Shown here one piece after another: positions 17,367 to 26,800 of a stretch of 56,699 nucleotides of DNA. The DNA is from a virus, in IMG/VR virus record IMGVR_UViG_3300046000_011464, positions 1 through 56,699 of that record. One strand, written 5' to 3'. The notes beneath the pieces were generated by a model. It was not told the DNA's origin. It made no database searches and saw only the letters and a program-made list of their open reading frames with translations. Position numbers and translations under genes: made by a program. The stretch's first letter is position 1. Each line of letters starts with the position of its first letter.

Positions 17367-17931
17367 CTTTAGTTTCTTTCTTTTCTTTTTTAGGAGATGA
17401 TTTTTCTAATGCTGATTTTAGTTTTTCTAGTACTTGTTCAGCTTTTTCTAATTTAGCAGTATAGTTTGATAATTCACCTCTCATTTCAGGATTATCAATT
17501 AATTTAGCCATTTCAGCTTTTAAATCAGCTACTTGTTTTTCTAAACCACCTACTTTAACTTGACCTTTTTTAACATTCTCTTTTAATTCCAAATCTCTTT
17601 GTTTAAGAGCTTTTTTACCAGCTGCTAAAGCTTGATTAGAATTTAAATAAGCACCTACATATTCATTACCACCAATAATATTGCCATCTAAAAGTTCTTC
17701 TAGAGTTACTGTTTCAATAATACCTCCTTCACTCATATCTTTAGTAGCTTTTTTAACTAAATAAATTTTACCATCTTTAGTTACTTTATCTTCAAACATT
17801 GAACCTGGGGTAGATGTTAATGATTCTTCTGTTTTTTCTTCAGTTTTTCCTTCTTCGGTAACTGAATTTAGTTCTGATAAATAATCAGTAATGCTTTCTT
17901 TAATTATGTTTTTTAATTCTAATCTTTTCAT
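17356..17931 (-). CDS. Coiled-coil protein with leader
   Basis: 191 residues. It starts MKRLELKNIIKESITDYLSE with two possible cut sites (IIKE|S and YLSE|L). The middle (KDGKIYLVKKATKDMSEGG) is strand-rich; the C-terminal 80 residues are a predicted coiled coil ending in a Lys/Glu tail. Function is unknown; it may partner the overlapping 434-residue protein. A late-type motif lies 16 nt upstream. Confidence 0.6.
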   Translation of the reverse strand: MKRLELKNIIKESITDYLSELNSVTEEGKTEEKTEESLTSTPGSMFEDKVTKDGKIYLVKKATKDMSEGGIIETVTLEELLDGNIIGGNEYVGAYLNSNQALAAGKKALKQRDLELKENVKKGQVKVGGLEKQVADLKAEMAKLIDNPEMRGELSNYTAKLEKAEQVLEKLKSALEKSSPKKEKKETKDDK

Positions 17932-17947
17932 GGGTGTTAGTTTTTGA

Positions 17948-17956
17948 TATAAATAT
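17948..17956 (-). promoter_or_regulatory. Late-type promoter motif
   Basis: ATATTTATA on the minus strand, 16 nt before the ATG at 17931, directly after the stop of the next gene upstream. Confidence 0.5.
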
Positions 17957-18526
17957 TTATATTTCTAAGTTTCTTAATCGTTTTATATTGCTTTTAATTG
18001 CTTTTATAACTTCAGGATCAATACTCCCACCATCCCATTTTTCTATATCACCTGCTTCGGTAACATACGTTGTATTTTTTGAATTAAAGTACTCATCGAA
18101 CATTTGTTCGGCATCATCTATAGTAGCATTTTTGTTAGCATTAAGCATTTCTTTTTCATAGGCTTCATACTTACCTGTTACTCTTAATTTACCTTCCATT
18201 TTAATAACACAATCAAAACAGGTGCTATGTATGTTATACATTTTTCTATTTAATGGAAAATCTTTCATGGGTTTAGAACAACATGGGCAATTAAGTGGAA
18301 ATTCTACCATTGCCTTTAGCGCATCATGCTTGGTGATGGTTTGCTTAATACCGTTGTAAATAGTCCAGGTTTTACCGTTTTCTTCCCACATATCACCCTC
18401 AATATGAGTAACTTGTTTTTTACTATAACCGGCTTGAATTCTAGTAGCATTTCCAGTATTACCTGAAATAATATTTCGCATTCTTTGAATGTCGTGTTCC
18501 GAAAATTCTTTATTTAATTGTGACAT
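17957..18526 (-). CDS. Zinc-finger-like phage protein
   Basis: 189 residues. A Cys cluster, CPCC then HSTCFDC some 25 residues later, looks like a four-Cys zinc site. The segment GDMWEENGKTWTIYNGIKQT is shared, as far as I recall, with uncharacterised proteins of marine T4-like phages. It lacks the amphipathic leader of its neighbours. It starts 3 nt after the HAD gene stop. Function unknown. Confidence 0.7.
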   Translation of the reverse strand: MSQLNKEFSEHDIQRMRNIISGNTGNATRIQAGYSKKQVTHIEGDMWEENGKTWTIYNGIKQTITKHDALKAMVEFPLNCPCCSKPMKDFPLNRKMYNIHSTCFDCVIKMEGKLRVTGKYEAYEKEMLNANKNATIDDAEQMFDEYFNSKNTTYVTEAGDIEKWDGGSIDPEVIKAIKSNIKRLRNLEI

Positions 18527-18529
18527 AAC

Positions 18530-19069
18530 TTATATTCCTAATTTTTTTAAATCGTTTATTGCTTGATCTGTGTTTTTATATAAAATTCCAATACCATTTT
18601 TAGATTTCCAATTCATAATGGTATCTTCTCTATCGTCAATTAGTATTTTGTTTGGTCCTGCTAAATCAGATTTTTGTTTAGCTTGTTTAAAAACAATTGG
18701 AGTACCTGGGATGTGATCTTGTACCCATAGTGTTTTTCCTATGCGGCTTGATTCATGGTATGAAGGAGCGGTAAGTAAAGTTGGTTTGTAAGGTTTAATG
18801 TAATCCCATAATTCTTTACCTCCAGGCATCCAAGGAATACCTCTCCAAAATCTTACTCCAATTTCATTATCAATAAGTTTCCAAAACATTTCTGTAGCTT
18901 TATTTTCACCATATTTTTGGGTCATTTCAGCTCTATATTGATCAGGAGACATTCCTGTAAAATGTTCAAAGCGACCTTCAAAATCTGCTAAAACTCCATC
19001 CTGATCGGAGAATATCTGATAGTTTATTTTTGGTTTTTCTTCTTCAAAAAGTTTATTTATTGATATCAT
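18530..19069 (-). CDS. HAD-superfamily phosphatase, 5'(3')-nucleotidase-like, with leader
   Basis: 179 residues. Leader MISINKLFEE|E precedes a HAD domain: nucleophile motif SDQDGVLADF (Asp22, Asp24), a Thr/Ser-bearing LLTAPS strand, and the acidic motif ILIDDREDTIMNWKSKNG near residue 147. The layout matches small deoxyribonucleotidases that dephosphorylate nucleotides. The leader matches T4 Alt-type leaders in length, so this enzyme may be carried in the capsid. It is 4 nt from the upstream fusion gene. Confidence 0.8.
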   Translation of the reverse strand: MISINKLFEEEKPKINYQIFSDQDGVLADFEGRFEHFTGMSPDQYRAEMTQKYGENKATEMFWKLIDNEIGVRFWRGIPWMPGGKELWDYIKPYKPTLLTAPSYHESSRIGKTLWVQDHIPGTPIVFKQAKQKSDLAGPNKILIDDREDTIMNWKSKNGIGILYKNTDQAINDLKKLGI

Positions 19070-19073
19070 TTTT

Positions 19074-20360
19074 TTACCATTTCTTGCAAGACCAATAATT
19101 AGCTTTCCAACGTGGTCCTGGGTTAGCGCAGTTATGTCTTGCTCTATAAGCTGCTCTTCTTTTAGGGTTTTTGGCTTTAATTACCATTCTTTTACCTTTA
19201 GCAGATTTACCACCAAAGCCAAAGTTAACTTTAACTACTTTACCCTTATTATTTTTAACATATACCTTAAATTTCTTAATATCACCTTGCATAATTTTAC
19301 CTAAGGTAACTTTACGACCCTGATATTCAGCTTCAGTTAAGGTTGATTCAGATAACTGTTTAGTATATTCTTTTAGAAAAGAAATAAATTCTTTTAAATC
19401 TTGTTCGTTTTCAACATCATATTCATCTATTTCTTCAGTAGTTTGACTTTCAAATATTTCAGGATTTTCACGTCCAAATTCTCTCATTATTACCCCTGCC
19501 ATTGCATTAGCTTCATTTTCAGTATCAGAACCATCTTCTCCATTTAATTCATTACCATTTAAATTTTGCATATGATGAACTAATTCATGAGCTAATGTTC
19601 TTAAAATATCAGCCATATTTCGATTATGAACTACTATTTTTATTTCTTGCTCTTGTGGGTAATATCCTCCAAAACTTTTATGTTCTTGTGAGTATGTTGG
19701 AGAATTAATAACAAAAACTTTAGGTTTATCCACATTTAATTTATCACAAGTATAATCAACAAATTTATCTATTAATGGAGCTTTTTGTGGGGTAAAGTTT
19801 TCATGTAATATAGGGCCAGGTTTAAATTCGTCTTTAGAGTAAATAGAAAATATTTGTTTAGCATCAATACCTTTAGGTAAAAATGTTTGTATATCTTCTA
19901 AATCTTTATTTCTGATAGCTGTTCTTAAATCCGTAGCATTAAAGTTTTCGGTAGTACCTGCATCAACTATTTGAACATTAGAGTATTTTTCTCTATCTTT
20001 ATCAATAGCAGCATATCTACTTCTTTCTCCTTTACCATAAAGTACAATAAAATCTCTTGATTTGTCTTTTATAATATCAAATACTTCACTTACAGGAGAT
20101 GATTTAGTTGCAACTTTTATTTCAACATTTGAAGGTAATAAATCTTTATATAAAGACCAAACTTCCATTGATTGTTCAGGTGTGAATTCATCTTTAGGCA
20201 CATTAGACATTATTACAATTACTTCATCAGCAATTTCAGAAGCTTTATTGACAACATTAAAATGTCCTTGGTGTGGTGGTTTAAATTTACCAGGATACAA
20301 AGCTACTATTGGAGTAGATTGTTCTAATAGTTCTTGTACAATTTCTTGACCTATATTCAT
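19074..20360 (-). CDS. Three-domain fusion: nucleotidyltransferase, zincin metallopeptidase, RARHNC-YWSC C-terminal domain
   Basis: 428 residues in one frame. Domain 1 (about 15-175) is a cytidylyltransferase-fold enzyme: VALYPGKFKPPHQGHF has the HxGH motif (His30, His33) and NFNATDLRTAIR is the second nucleotide-binding motif, as in NMN or pantetheine adenylyltransferases. Domain 2 (about 195-305) has HELVHH (258-263) followed by ENEANA, the zinc site of gluzincin-like peptidases. Domain 3 (about 345-428) is basic and ends YRARHNC ... YWSCKKW, a module known from T4-like phage head-region proteins. LTE|A just before domain 3 is a candidate gp21 cut site. The start overlaps the preceding kinase stop. 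Confidence 0.8.
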   Translation of the reverse strand: MNIGQEIVQELLEQSTPIVALYPGKFKPPHQGHFNVVNKASEIADEVIVIMSNVPKDEFTPEQSMEVWSLYKDLLPSNVEIKVATKSSPVSEVFDIIKDKSRDFIVLYGKGERSRYAAIDKDREKYSNVQIVDAGTTENFNATDLRTAIRNKDLEDIQTFLPKGIDAKQIFSIYSKDEFKPGPILHENFTPQKAPLIDKFVDYTCDKLNVDKPKVFVINSPTYSQEHKSFGGYYPQEQEIKIVVHNRNMADILRTLAHELVHHMQNLNGNELNGEDGSDTENEANAMAGVIMREFGRENPEIFESQTTEEIDEYDVENEQDLKEFISFLKEYTKQLSESTLTEAEYQGRKVTLGKIMQGDIKKFKVYVKNNKGKVVKVNFGFGGKSAKGKRMVIKAKNPKRRAAYRARHNCANPGPRWKANYWSCKKW

Positions 20361-21112
20361 TAAATAAAATTTTGAATTTTAGACTTTGCAGAACTTATAC
20401 CATCAAATTTAGGTAAAGTTTTTACCATTGATTCGATATCTTTATTTAATTGATCTTTTTCAGCTCTTGATTTAGCCATTTCTTCGGGTGTTTTAGGTTT
20501 TCCTATAGCAGAAGAAGCTTGTGTAAATGGTTTAACTAATTCAGGACTAAATTCTTTATTTGCATTTTCAGAATCATTATTTAATAATATAAAATTATCT
20601 CCAAATGCTTGCTCGTACACACCGATGTTTTTATTAACATCTCTCCAAGTACGTAAAACAATACCAGGCATTAAACTTCTATCACGTTCTTGATTACGTT
20701 CAAGTGAAGTTAAAGGTGAAACATAAATCATTAACATAAATGTTTCGTACCCTAAATCCTCTAATTGTTGTTTTTTCTTTAAAACCGGACCTGAAGCAGC
20801 ACCAGTTCCATCGATAATAATATTATTTTTATCTTCGATGGATTGTGCTAAGGTATCTTGTGTTGTTTTTCGAGCTTGTGCTTGTAATTTAGCTGCTTGT
20901 GATAATTGATCAGGAGTAAAATCTTTTTGTTTTAAACCTATACCACTTGCTTTTAAAAGTTCTTCATAAGTGTCATCTGAATTAATGACTTGATATGATG
21001 AAGGTAATAACTGTTTTGTTAAAGTAGATTTTCCACTACCAGCAGGTCCTGCTAAAAATATAGCTTTAGGTGTACCTTTTATTTCTTTTAATAAAGTAGC
21101 TAATTTAATCAT
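20360..21112 (-). CDS. Zeta-toxin / polynucleotide-kinase-like P-loop kinase with leader
   Basis: 250 residues. Leader MIKLATLLKE|I precedes AIFLAGPAGSGKST (P-loop 22-30) and the substrate acid pair in VINSDDTYEE (46-47). NIIIDGTG and the Arg-rich RNQERDRSLMPG lid fit the AAA_33/zeta group, which phosphorylates either nucleic-acid ends or small metabolites such as UDP-GlcNAc. Which of these applies cannot be told from sequence. With the leader, it could be injected with phage DNA. A late-type motif lies 14 nt upstream. Confidence 0.82.
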   Translation of the reverse strand: MIKLATLLKEIKGTPKAIFLAGPAGSGKSTLTKQLLPSSYQVINSDDTYEELLKASGIGLKQKDFTPDQLSQAAKLQAQARKTTQDTLAQSIEDKNNIIIDGTGAASGPVLKKKQQLEDLGYETFMLMIYVSPLTSLERNQERDRSLMPGIVLRTWRDVNKNIGVYEQAFGDNFILLNNDSENANKEFSPELVKPFTQASSAIGKPKTPEEMAKSRAEKDQLNKDIESMVKTLPKFDGISSAKSKIQNFI

Positions 21113-21126
21113 TTTTCTATTATTGA

Positions 21127-21135
21127 TATAAATAT
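21127..21135 (-). promoter_or_regulatory. Late-type promoter motif before kinase gene
   Basis: ATATTTATA on the minus strand, 14 nt before the ATG at 21112. It likely starts the kinase, fusion and HAD gene operon. Confidence 0.5.
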
Positions 21136-21900
21136 TTACACTTCCCTTTTAACTGTAGTTCTTAATGTTAAAATATGTGGTTTGGGAATAGGATTTTCTA
21201 AATCAAATAAAGCTTTAACATTATTGAAAATGCTTAGGTTTTGTTCTTGTGATCTATCTGATTCAACTATTTCCCAGTTTTTACCTTTTAATCTTTTACA
21301 GGTTTTGTCTTCACCTCTAGAACGAGATTTTAACCATAAGATACCATAACGATTTATTTTCTTACCAAAACATTCCTCATAACACTGACCATAAACAGCT
21401 GTTTGTAGATCGTATGTTGTTTGTAAGTGATTAGAAGTTTTTAAATCTATAACCCATAATTCACCATTAATTTCAACAATTAAATCACAGGTACCTGCTA
21501 CTCTTAAAGTATCGGAAAATAAATGAACTTCAGTTTCAATTAATGTAGGTTTAACAGTTTCCCAAAAATTAACAAAATTTAAAAACATTGACCATACGTG
21601 AGGGGGATATGCAGGATTACCATATTGATTTAAAAATGAACATTCTTTTCCATTTAAATAATCTTCACACAAATTATGAGTTTGAGTACCTTCTTCAGCT
21701 GCTTTTTTTACAATGTATTCTGAGGCGTAACCTACCTTTTTTAACCAGTCTTCAAAGTGTTTTCCTTTTGGATAATAAGATAAAACGTGTGTTACTGAAG
21801 GATAATAATCTCCATTTCGTCTGTAAAACCTTGAATCTGGGAGAGTGATCATTTTAAAGTCATCTGAAATTTGGAGAATTCTGTCGTAAGATTTTTTCAT
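21136..21900 (-). CDS. PD-(D/E)XK (RecB-like) nuclease
   Basis: 254 residues. The nuclease core is RVAGTCDLIVEIN (Asp139) and LWVIDLKTS (Asp152, Lys154), with the supporting QTAVYG helix (Gln166). An upstream GTQTHNLCEDYL provides the conserved His/Glu helix of RecB-family exonucleases. It probably degrades or processes DNA ends in replication and recombination. The ATG at 21900 overlaps the stop of the primase gene, so the two are likely made together. Confidence 0.9.
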   Translation of the reverse strand: MKKSYDRILQISDDFKMITLPDSRFYRRNGDYYPSVTHVLSYYPKGKHFEDWLKKVGYASEYIVKKAAEEGTQTHNLCEDYLNGKECSFLNQYGNPAYPPHVWSMFLNFVNFWETVKPTLIETEVHLFSDTLRVAGTCDLIVEINGELWVIDLKTSNHLQTTYDLQTAVYGQCYEECFGKKINRYGILWLKSRSRGEDKTCKRLKGKNWEIVESDRSQEQNLSIFNNVKALFDLENPIPKPHILTLRTTVKREV

Positions 21901-22835
21901 TAGTTTACTTCTAATTTGAGTGAAAAAAGATCAGAAAATGTAAATTCTTGAGAATTTTGTACTAAATGTGTAAAATGTTCGAAGCCCATATCTGATGGAT
22001 CTTTACCTTCTAGTTTCACAACATGTAATTTCTTTCCTGAGTGGAGTAGATCTCCTGCAATCTTAAGTGTACTTTTTAAAGCATCACTATCTAAAGCTAA
22101 GTATATGTCTTTAATATTATTAGACAATAGTTTTTTAGTTAACTGTTTTGACATTGTTTTACCATATAAAGGTATAGCATTTCTTTTAATAGCAATCGCG
22201 TCAAATGCTCCTTCACAAAGTATAACAGGTAAATCCCAATTTATTAAGTTTTCAAATCCAATTATAGCATTTTTATCAGTAGATATAGCATCATATTTTC
22301 GGGCAGGATCTTTTTCAAATGAACGAGCTATAAAATAATTTAACTTACCATTAGCATCATAATTGGGTATAATAATTTTATTAGCGTATCTTCCTACCTC
22401 ACAATACCCTATTTGATATTTGAGTATATCTGTGGGTGTTATACCGCGTTTTTTAACATAAAACAACGCGTGCCTTGCAGTAATATCTGCCTTCGATAGG
22501 TTATATAAAGGTTTATATTCCTTAGGTAATTCAACGTTAAGGTTAAAGTCTGATTGGTCTATTTTAGTTGTAGTACCTAGAATTGAATTTAATTCAGAAT
22601 ATTTTTCTCTATCTGCTTTTACAGATTTAAATAAAGAAGCAATTGTTTTACCTTTAATATCACAAGCCCAACAGTGCCAAGGATTTTCATTCTTAGTTGT
22701 TGGGACTAGATTAATTTCTAATTTAGGTTTTCTATGATTGCATAGAGGGCAGTGAAAGGCATAGTTACCTTTTGAAGTAGCATTGCCTTTTCCTAGTACC
22801 GATTGTACTAGACCTAATAATATTCCGTTTACCAT
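21900..22835 (-). CDS. 61: DNA primase, gp61-like
   Basis: 311 residues. An N-terminal zinc ribbon (CPLC at 29-32 and CWAC at 55-58) is followed by a Toprim domain with catalytic Glu208 in ILCEGAFDAIA and LALDSDALK (247-254). It synthesises RNA primers with a hexameric helicase (gp41 in T4), which is not in this window. It is shorter than many bacterial primases but normal for T4-type enzymes (342 in T4). Confidence 0.92.
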   Translation of the reverse strand: MVNGILLGLVQSVLGKGNATSKGNYAFHCPLCNHRKPKLEINLVPTTKNENPWHCWACDIKGKTIASLFKSVKADREKYSELNSILGTTTKIDQSDFNLNVELPKEYKPLYNLSKADITARHALFYVKKRGITPTDILKYQIGYCEVGRYANKIIIPNYDANGKLNYFIARSFEKDPARKYDAISTDKNAIIGFENLINWDLPVILCEGAFDAIAIKRNAIPLYGKTMSKQLTKKLLSNNIKDIYLALDSDALKSTLKIAGDLLHSGKKLHVVKLEGKDPSDMGFEHFTHLVQNSQEFTFSDLFSLKLEVN

Positions 22836-22850
22836 AACCTTATTTTTTTA

Positions 22851-23003
22851 TTATATTTCTCTTACATCAAATAATCCATCAAAAATATTAACCATTAATC
22901 TCTTTTGAGCAGCAAAAAATAATATTGCTCCATCTAAAGAAACGGATTTAATTGAATTGATAGGCTCATTTGAATTTTTTGAAAAAAGACCGTAGCGTTT
23001 CAT
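22851..23003 (-). CDS. Small conserved phage protein
   Basis: 50 residues, beginning MKRYGLFSKNSNEPINSI and ending FDGLFDVREI. The first line (RYGLFxKxSNEPI) resembles a small protein that I associate with primase neighbourhoods of marine T4-like phages. The coding gap between primase and the GIY-YIG gene is fully used by it. Function unknown. Confidence 0.65.
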   Translation of the reverse strand: MKRYGLFSKNSNEPINSIKSVSLDGAILFFAAQKRLMVNIFDGLFDVREI

Positions 23004-23032
23004 ATAGGGGATTTTTGTGGTAATATAATAAA

Positions 23033-23494
23033 TTATTTTGAGGTATCAAAGTCTTTTTTAAAAAAACGTCCACTTATATTATCATTAAAATAAATTGATC
23101 CTTCTTCTATTACTTCATTAATGTAAAGGTATTTATCTTCATAATAAGTTAATAACTTTTTTGTAGGAACAAACATAAGTATTTCTCTTGTGAATTCATC
23201 GTGTTTACCTTCAACTAACATTTGTTTAATTGTAGGGTTAGACCCATAATAAGTTTTCCAATCAGTTTCTTTAGTAACTGTTTTTTTCTTAGAAGCTCTT
23301 TTATCAACAATTAAAGCTAGTTCTTTTTTACCTAAAGCTTTTCTTTGAACAGATATTAATTGTTTTTTACCTAAGTATTTTCTACCTGATGGAATATGAG
23401 TCACTTCATAAATAAATCCGAAAGTGTTTTCGGGCATATCTAAGAGTTCTGTTATTATTTTACCTTTATAAATCCAAGTTGGAATTGTAATCAT
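23033..23494 (-). CDS. GIY-YIG-like endonuclease
   Basis: 153 residues. GFIYEV (26-31) and KYLGKKQL (39-46) stand for the GIY and YIG strands, with a Lys-rich middle (KASKKKTVTKETDW) and DWKTYYGSNPTIK, a block seen in phage Seg/Pbu-type endonucleases. Probably a mobile or former homing enzyme. Length is short for a homing enzyme with a separate DNA-recognition domain. Confidence 0.75.
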   Translation of the reverse strand: MITIPTWIYKGKIITELLDMPENTFGFIYEVTHIPSGRKYLGKKQLISVQRKALGKKELALIVDKRASKKKTVTKETDWKTYYGSNPTIKQMLVEGKHDEFTREILMFVPTKKLLTYYEDKYLYINEVIEEGSIYFNDNISGRFFKKDFDTSK

Positions 23495-23503
23495 AATTTT
23501 ATT

Positions 23504-23830
23504 CTAAATATCGTATTTAACTACAAAAACTGTATCTGTTGTTGAAGAGAGGGGGATTGGTTGAGCTAATTTAGCTACCGCTAGTAATTCACTTCTATTG
23601 TTATATAGTCCTACTGTTGTAACATAAGGAGCAAAAAATGAACCTGTAGCAAAATCTCTTAATGAACCTGAATTATCTGTTGATATAGTGGGGTTCATAG
23701 ACATATTAAAGTCATTTTCTCCTACTTTGCAACGAACTTCATTTTCATAAATGATATGTTCATTTTTAAAGCTTAGTACAGCATTTGGATCTTGCACTAC
23801 GGGTGCCGTTAAAGGGGGTGTTACAGCCAT
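23504..23830 (-). CDS. Tail/baseplate structural protein sharing a C-terminal domain with the 27000-28040 product
   Basis: 108 residues. The segment NDFNMSMNPTIS ... YVTTVGLYNNRSELLAVAKL and the final VVKYDI line up with the last ~90 residues of the 346-residue protein at 27000-28040. It therefore looks like a free-standing copy of that domain, perhaps an assembly or capping module of the tail fibre. It lies 3 nt from the SprB-repeat gene and is probably translated with it. Confidence 0.7.
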   Translation of the reverse strand: MAVTPPLTAPVVQDPNAVLSFKNEHIIYENEVRCKVGENDFNMSMNPTISTDNSGSLRDFATGSFFAPYVTTVGLYNNRSELLAVAKLAQPIPLSSTTDTVFVVKYDI

Positions 23831-23833
23831 ATG

Positions 23834-26800
23834 TTAAGTTATATAATCTATTGAACAAGTTATAGTAAAAGCTTCTCCATAAACATTTCGATCTATACTT
23901 ACACGAAGTTCTGAGGGATCATCATCATTTCCAAGAATATAACTATCAGAATATATGAAAGTATTATTTCCAGTTGAATAATTATCCCAAAAATTTACAG
24001 ATGGATAGAGATTACCATTAACATCTGAGTTAAGTTCAGTATTAACACTTCCATTTATAGGATTATTACTAGTTATAGTAGCTTTATATTTAAGATTATT
24101 GCTAACATCTCTAACATTATAATTATTAGGTCTATTTATAAAACTAAGTGTAACATTTCTTTGGTTTGGATCCCCAGTAGACTGTTCATTTTGATCAAAT
24201 ATAAAATCATATGCAATAAGTAAAGGAGGTGAGGTTTGATTAGGAAATACAGTAAATGTATCACGTAAAAATCCTTGCATTGCAGGGAGAATACCATATA
24301 GAGTTGCTTGAACATTATTAACTATAACAATATATACATTATCATAAAAATTTGGTGGTGGTGGTGGTGATTCACAACTAGTTGTTATAATATTACTATA
24401 AGAAGAAGTTGATCCATTACTACAACTGTTATATGCTCTAAAATACATTATGTCATAAGGATCAGTATAAGTTCCATAATCGTCATAAAAATTAAGAGGT
24501 AATACAGAAGGAGATGAATTATTTATGGTATGAGAAGCATAACTTGAAAAATCTGACCAAGGACCATATTGAACTATAGTATGTGAAGCATTAGCTGAGG
24601 ATGAATTATAAATTAATGAATATTCAGCTTGCCAATCTTCAAAACTACAGGTTACAGGTGTAGCTGATATTAATATTGGTGAGTAACATCCACTTATTGC
24701 GCATGAAGCTGTATTTTCATAATAATTTTGATATAAAATATTAGAGCATGGGTTAAATTTATCAATTGCTCCTGAAATAAAATTTTGGGTAAAGTTTATA
24801 GTAGGACCAAATAAATTAGTACCATTAGAGTAACTAGAAGTTACTACTGAACCCGAGTAAAGACCTGAGGTAAATACTTGTTGTATCCCTGAACTAGAAA
24901 TGTATCCTGTATTTATTCCAGAGGCTGTTACACAATATGAACCTGTATATTCATAATTTCTTTTAAATATTTGTATACTTGAAGTAGAACTACTACAACC
25001 ATTAGAATCTACTGTAAAAGTAGAATAAGAACCTGAATTAAGACCATTTATATTTACTGGGGTTGTGTCAGATGAATACACAGTATTTCCTCCATCTCTT
25101 GAAGATGGTGGGGCATTTTCAGAAGCATAATAAGTATATGGAGGAGTACCACCAGTTACATTAAATATTATAGCATTAGAACATGAATTTATGTAAGATG
25201 CTGTTACTACCTGTGTTATAGCAGTTGGAGAAGTTATACTAAAAGTATTATTATAAGATTGACATTGTAAATCTCTTGAAGCTGTTATATTTAATTGATA
25301 ACTTCCTGTAGTTAGATTTGAAGCTGTTATGGTATTATTAGGAAATGAACTTAATAAAACATTATTATATATATAACTTCCTGTTGGACCTAGTAAATCA
25401 ACTACTAATCTATCAGTTACATTAGTAAATGCTATTGAAAGAGCCCCATTTATACCACCATAACATGATACATTAGATTGAGTTACACTAGCTGTTAATG
25501 GAGTATAAACTCCTAAATTTACTACTGAACTTGTTACACACTCATTTATATCTCTAGCTTGTATAGTAATAGAGCCTGTAGGTAATCCTGTAAAAGTAAC
25601 AGGGAGATTTTGATAAAGTCCTGAACCGCTTATTCTTGCTTGAACTGCTGTTCCATCAGTTTCAACATAAATTTGACCATCATTACTTGTTGGGGAACAT
25701 GGTGTTTTTAATATAGTGGTTGTATAAGATACAGGTTTATGCCAAGAATTAAATGAAGCCGAATATACAGTTTCAGTATGATCTTTAACATATATTACAT
25801 TATTAGAACTAGCAGATATAAATCCTGTAACATTAGCATTAAATATAGTACTTGAACCTGTATAACTAACCCCTCCATCTAATGAATAACTGTAGTAAGG
25901 TACTCCATAATTTATATCAAAGTTTACTTCTAGACTGCCTGTAACCCCATAACATAATTTATCTAATGTAATATTAGTTATTTCTAAAGGTAAAGAAGTT
26001 ATTTCTAAGTTTATAGAACTCGTATTACTTCTAATACTATTATAATTTCCTACTGTATAAAGTAATTGGTAATTTCCAGGTATTAATGAGGTTTGATTAG
26101 GGGTAATAGTAATTATACCATTATTTATAGTATAATCTGGAAAATTAGTACCATATATCTCTACACTAGTCGGATCTATAGCCCCACAATCAGCAAAATC
26201 ATTTGATATAATATCTAGGGTTTGAGAAGTATATTCAGTATTTCTATATGAATAATAATCATTTACAGATATTGGAGGAGCCCCTAAAACACATATATAA
26301 ATTTGATTTGTAATTACTATTAATCCTTGAGAATAAAATACATTACCGACATATGTTGAAGTATTAATATCTAAAAGATTACCTTCACCATCATCTTGGA
26401 TATTGTAAGTTGAACCTGAGATTAATATAGTGTTAGGGTATAGACCTGATCCAAATATATTTTGATCTATAGATATTACTACTATTTTACTACCTTTATC
26501 GGGGTCATATCCAGTTGTATCGTATAAACTTGATGAAATATCATATAAATTAGTATCAAAAACTGTTGGACGAATCCCTAAAGCAGAGCTACCTGTTATA
26601 GTAGGAAGGTTTCTATTAGCTGCTAACATTGACCCTGAGGTTAATGTTGATTGTTCATAATTGAAGAATGATGAAGAATGGAAAAATCGTCCTGTAAGAG
26701 ATCCTGATGTATAGTTTTGGTAATAAAGATTTTTTATAGAATTATAAATTAATCTTCTATATTCATCGTTTGAGGTTTCTGAGTCATTTATAGGATCAAA

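Noticed and set aside
24355-24372. GGT trinucleotide repeat
   Set aside because: It encodes the Pro-run hinge of the SprB-repeat tail protein and needs no other explanation.
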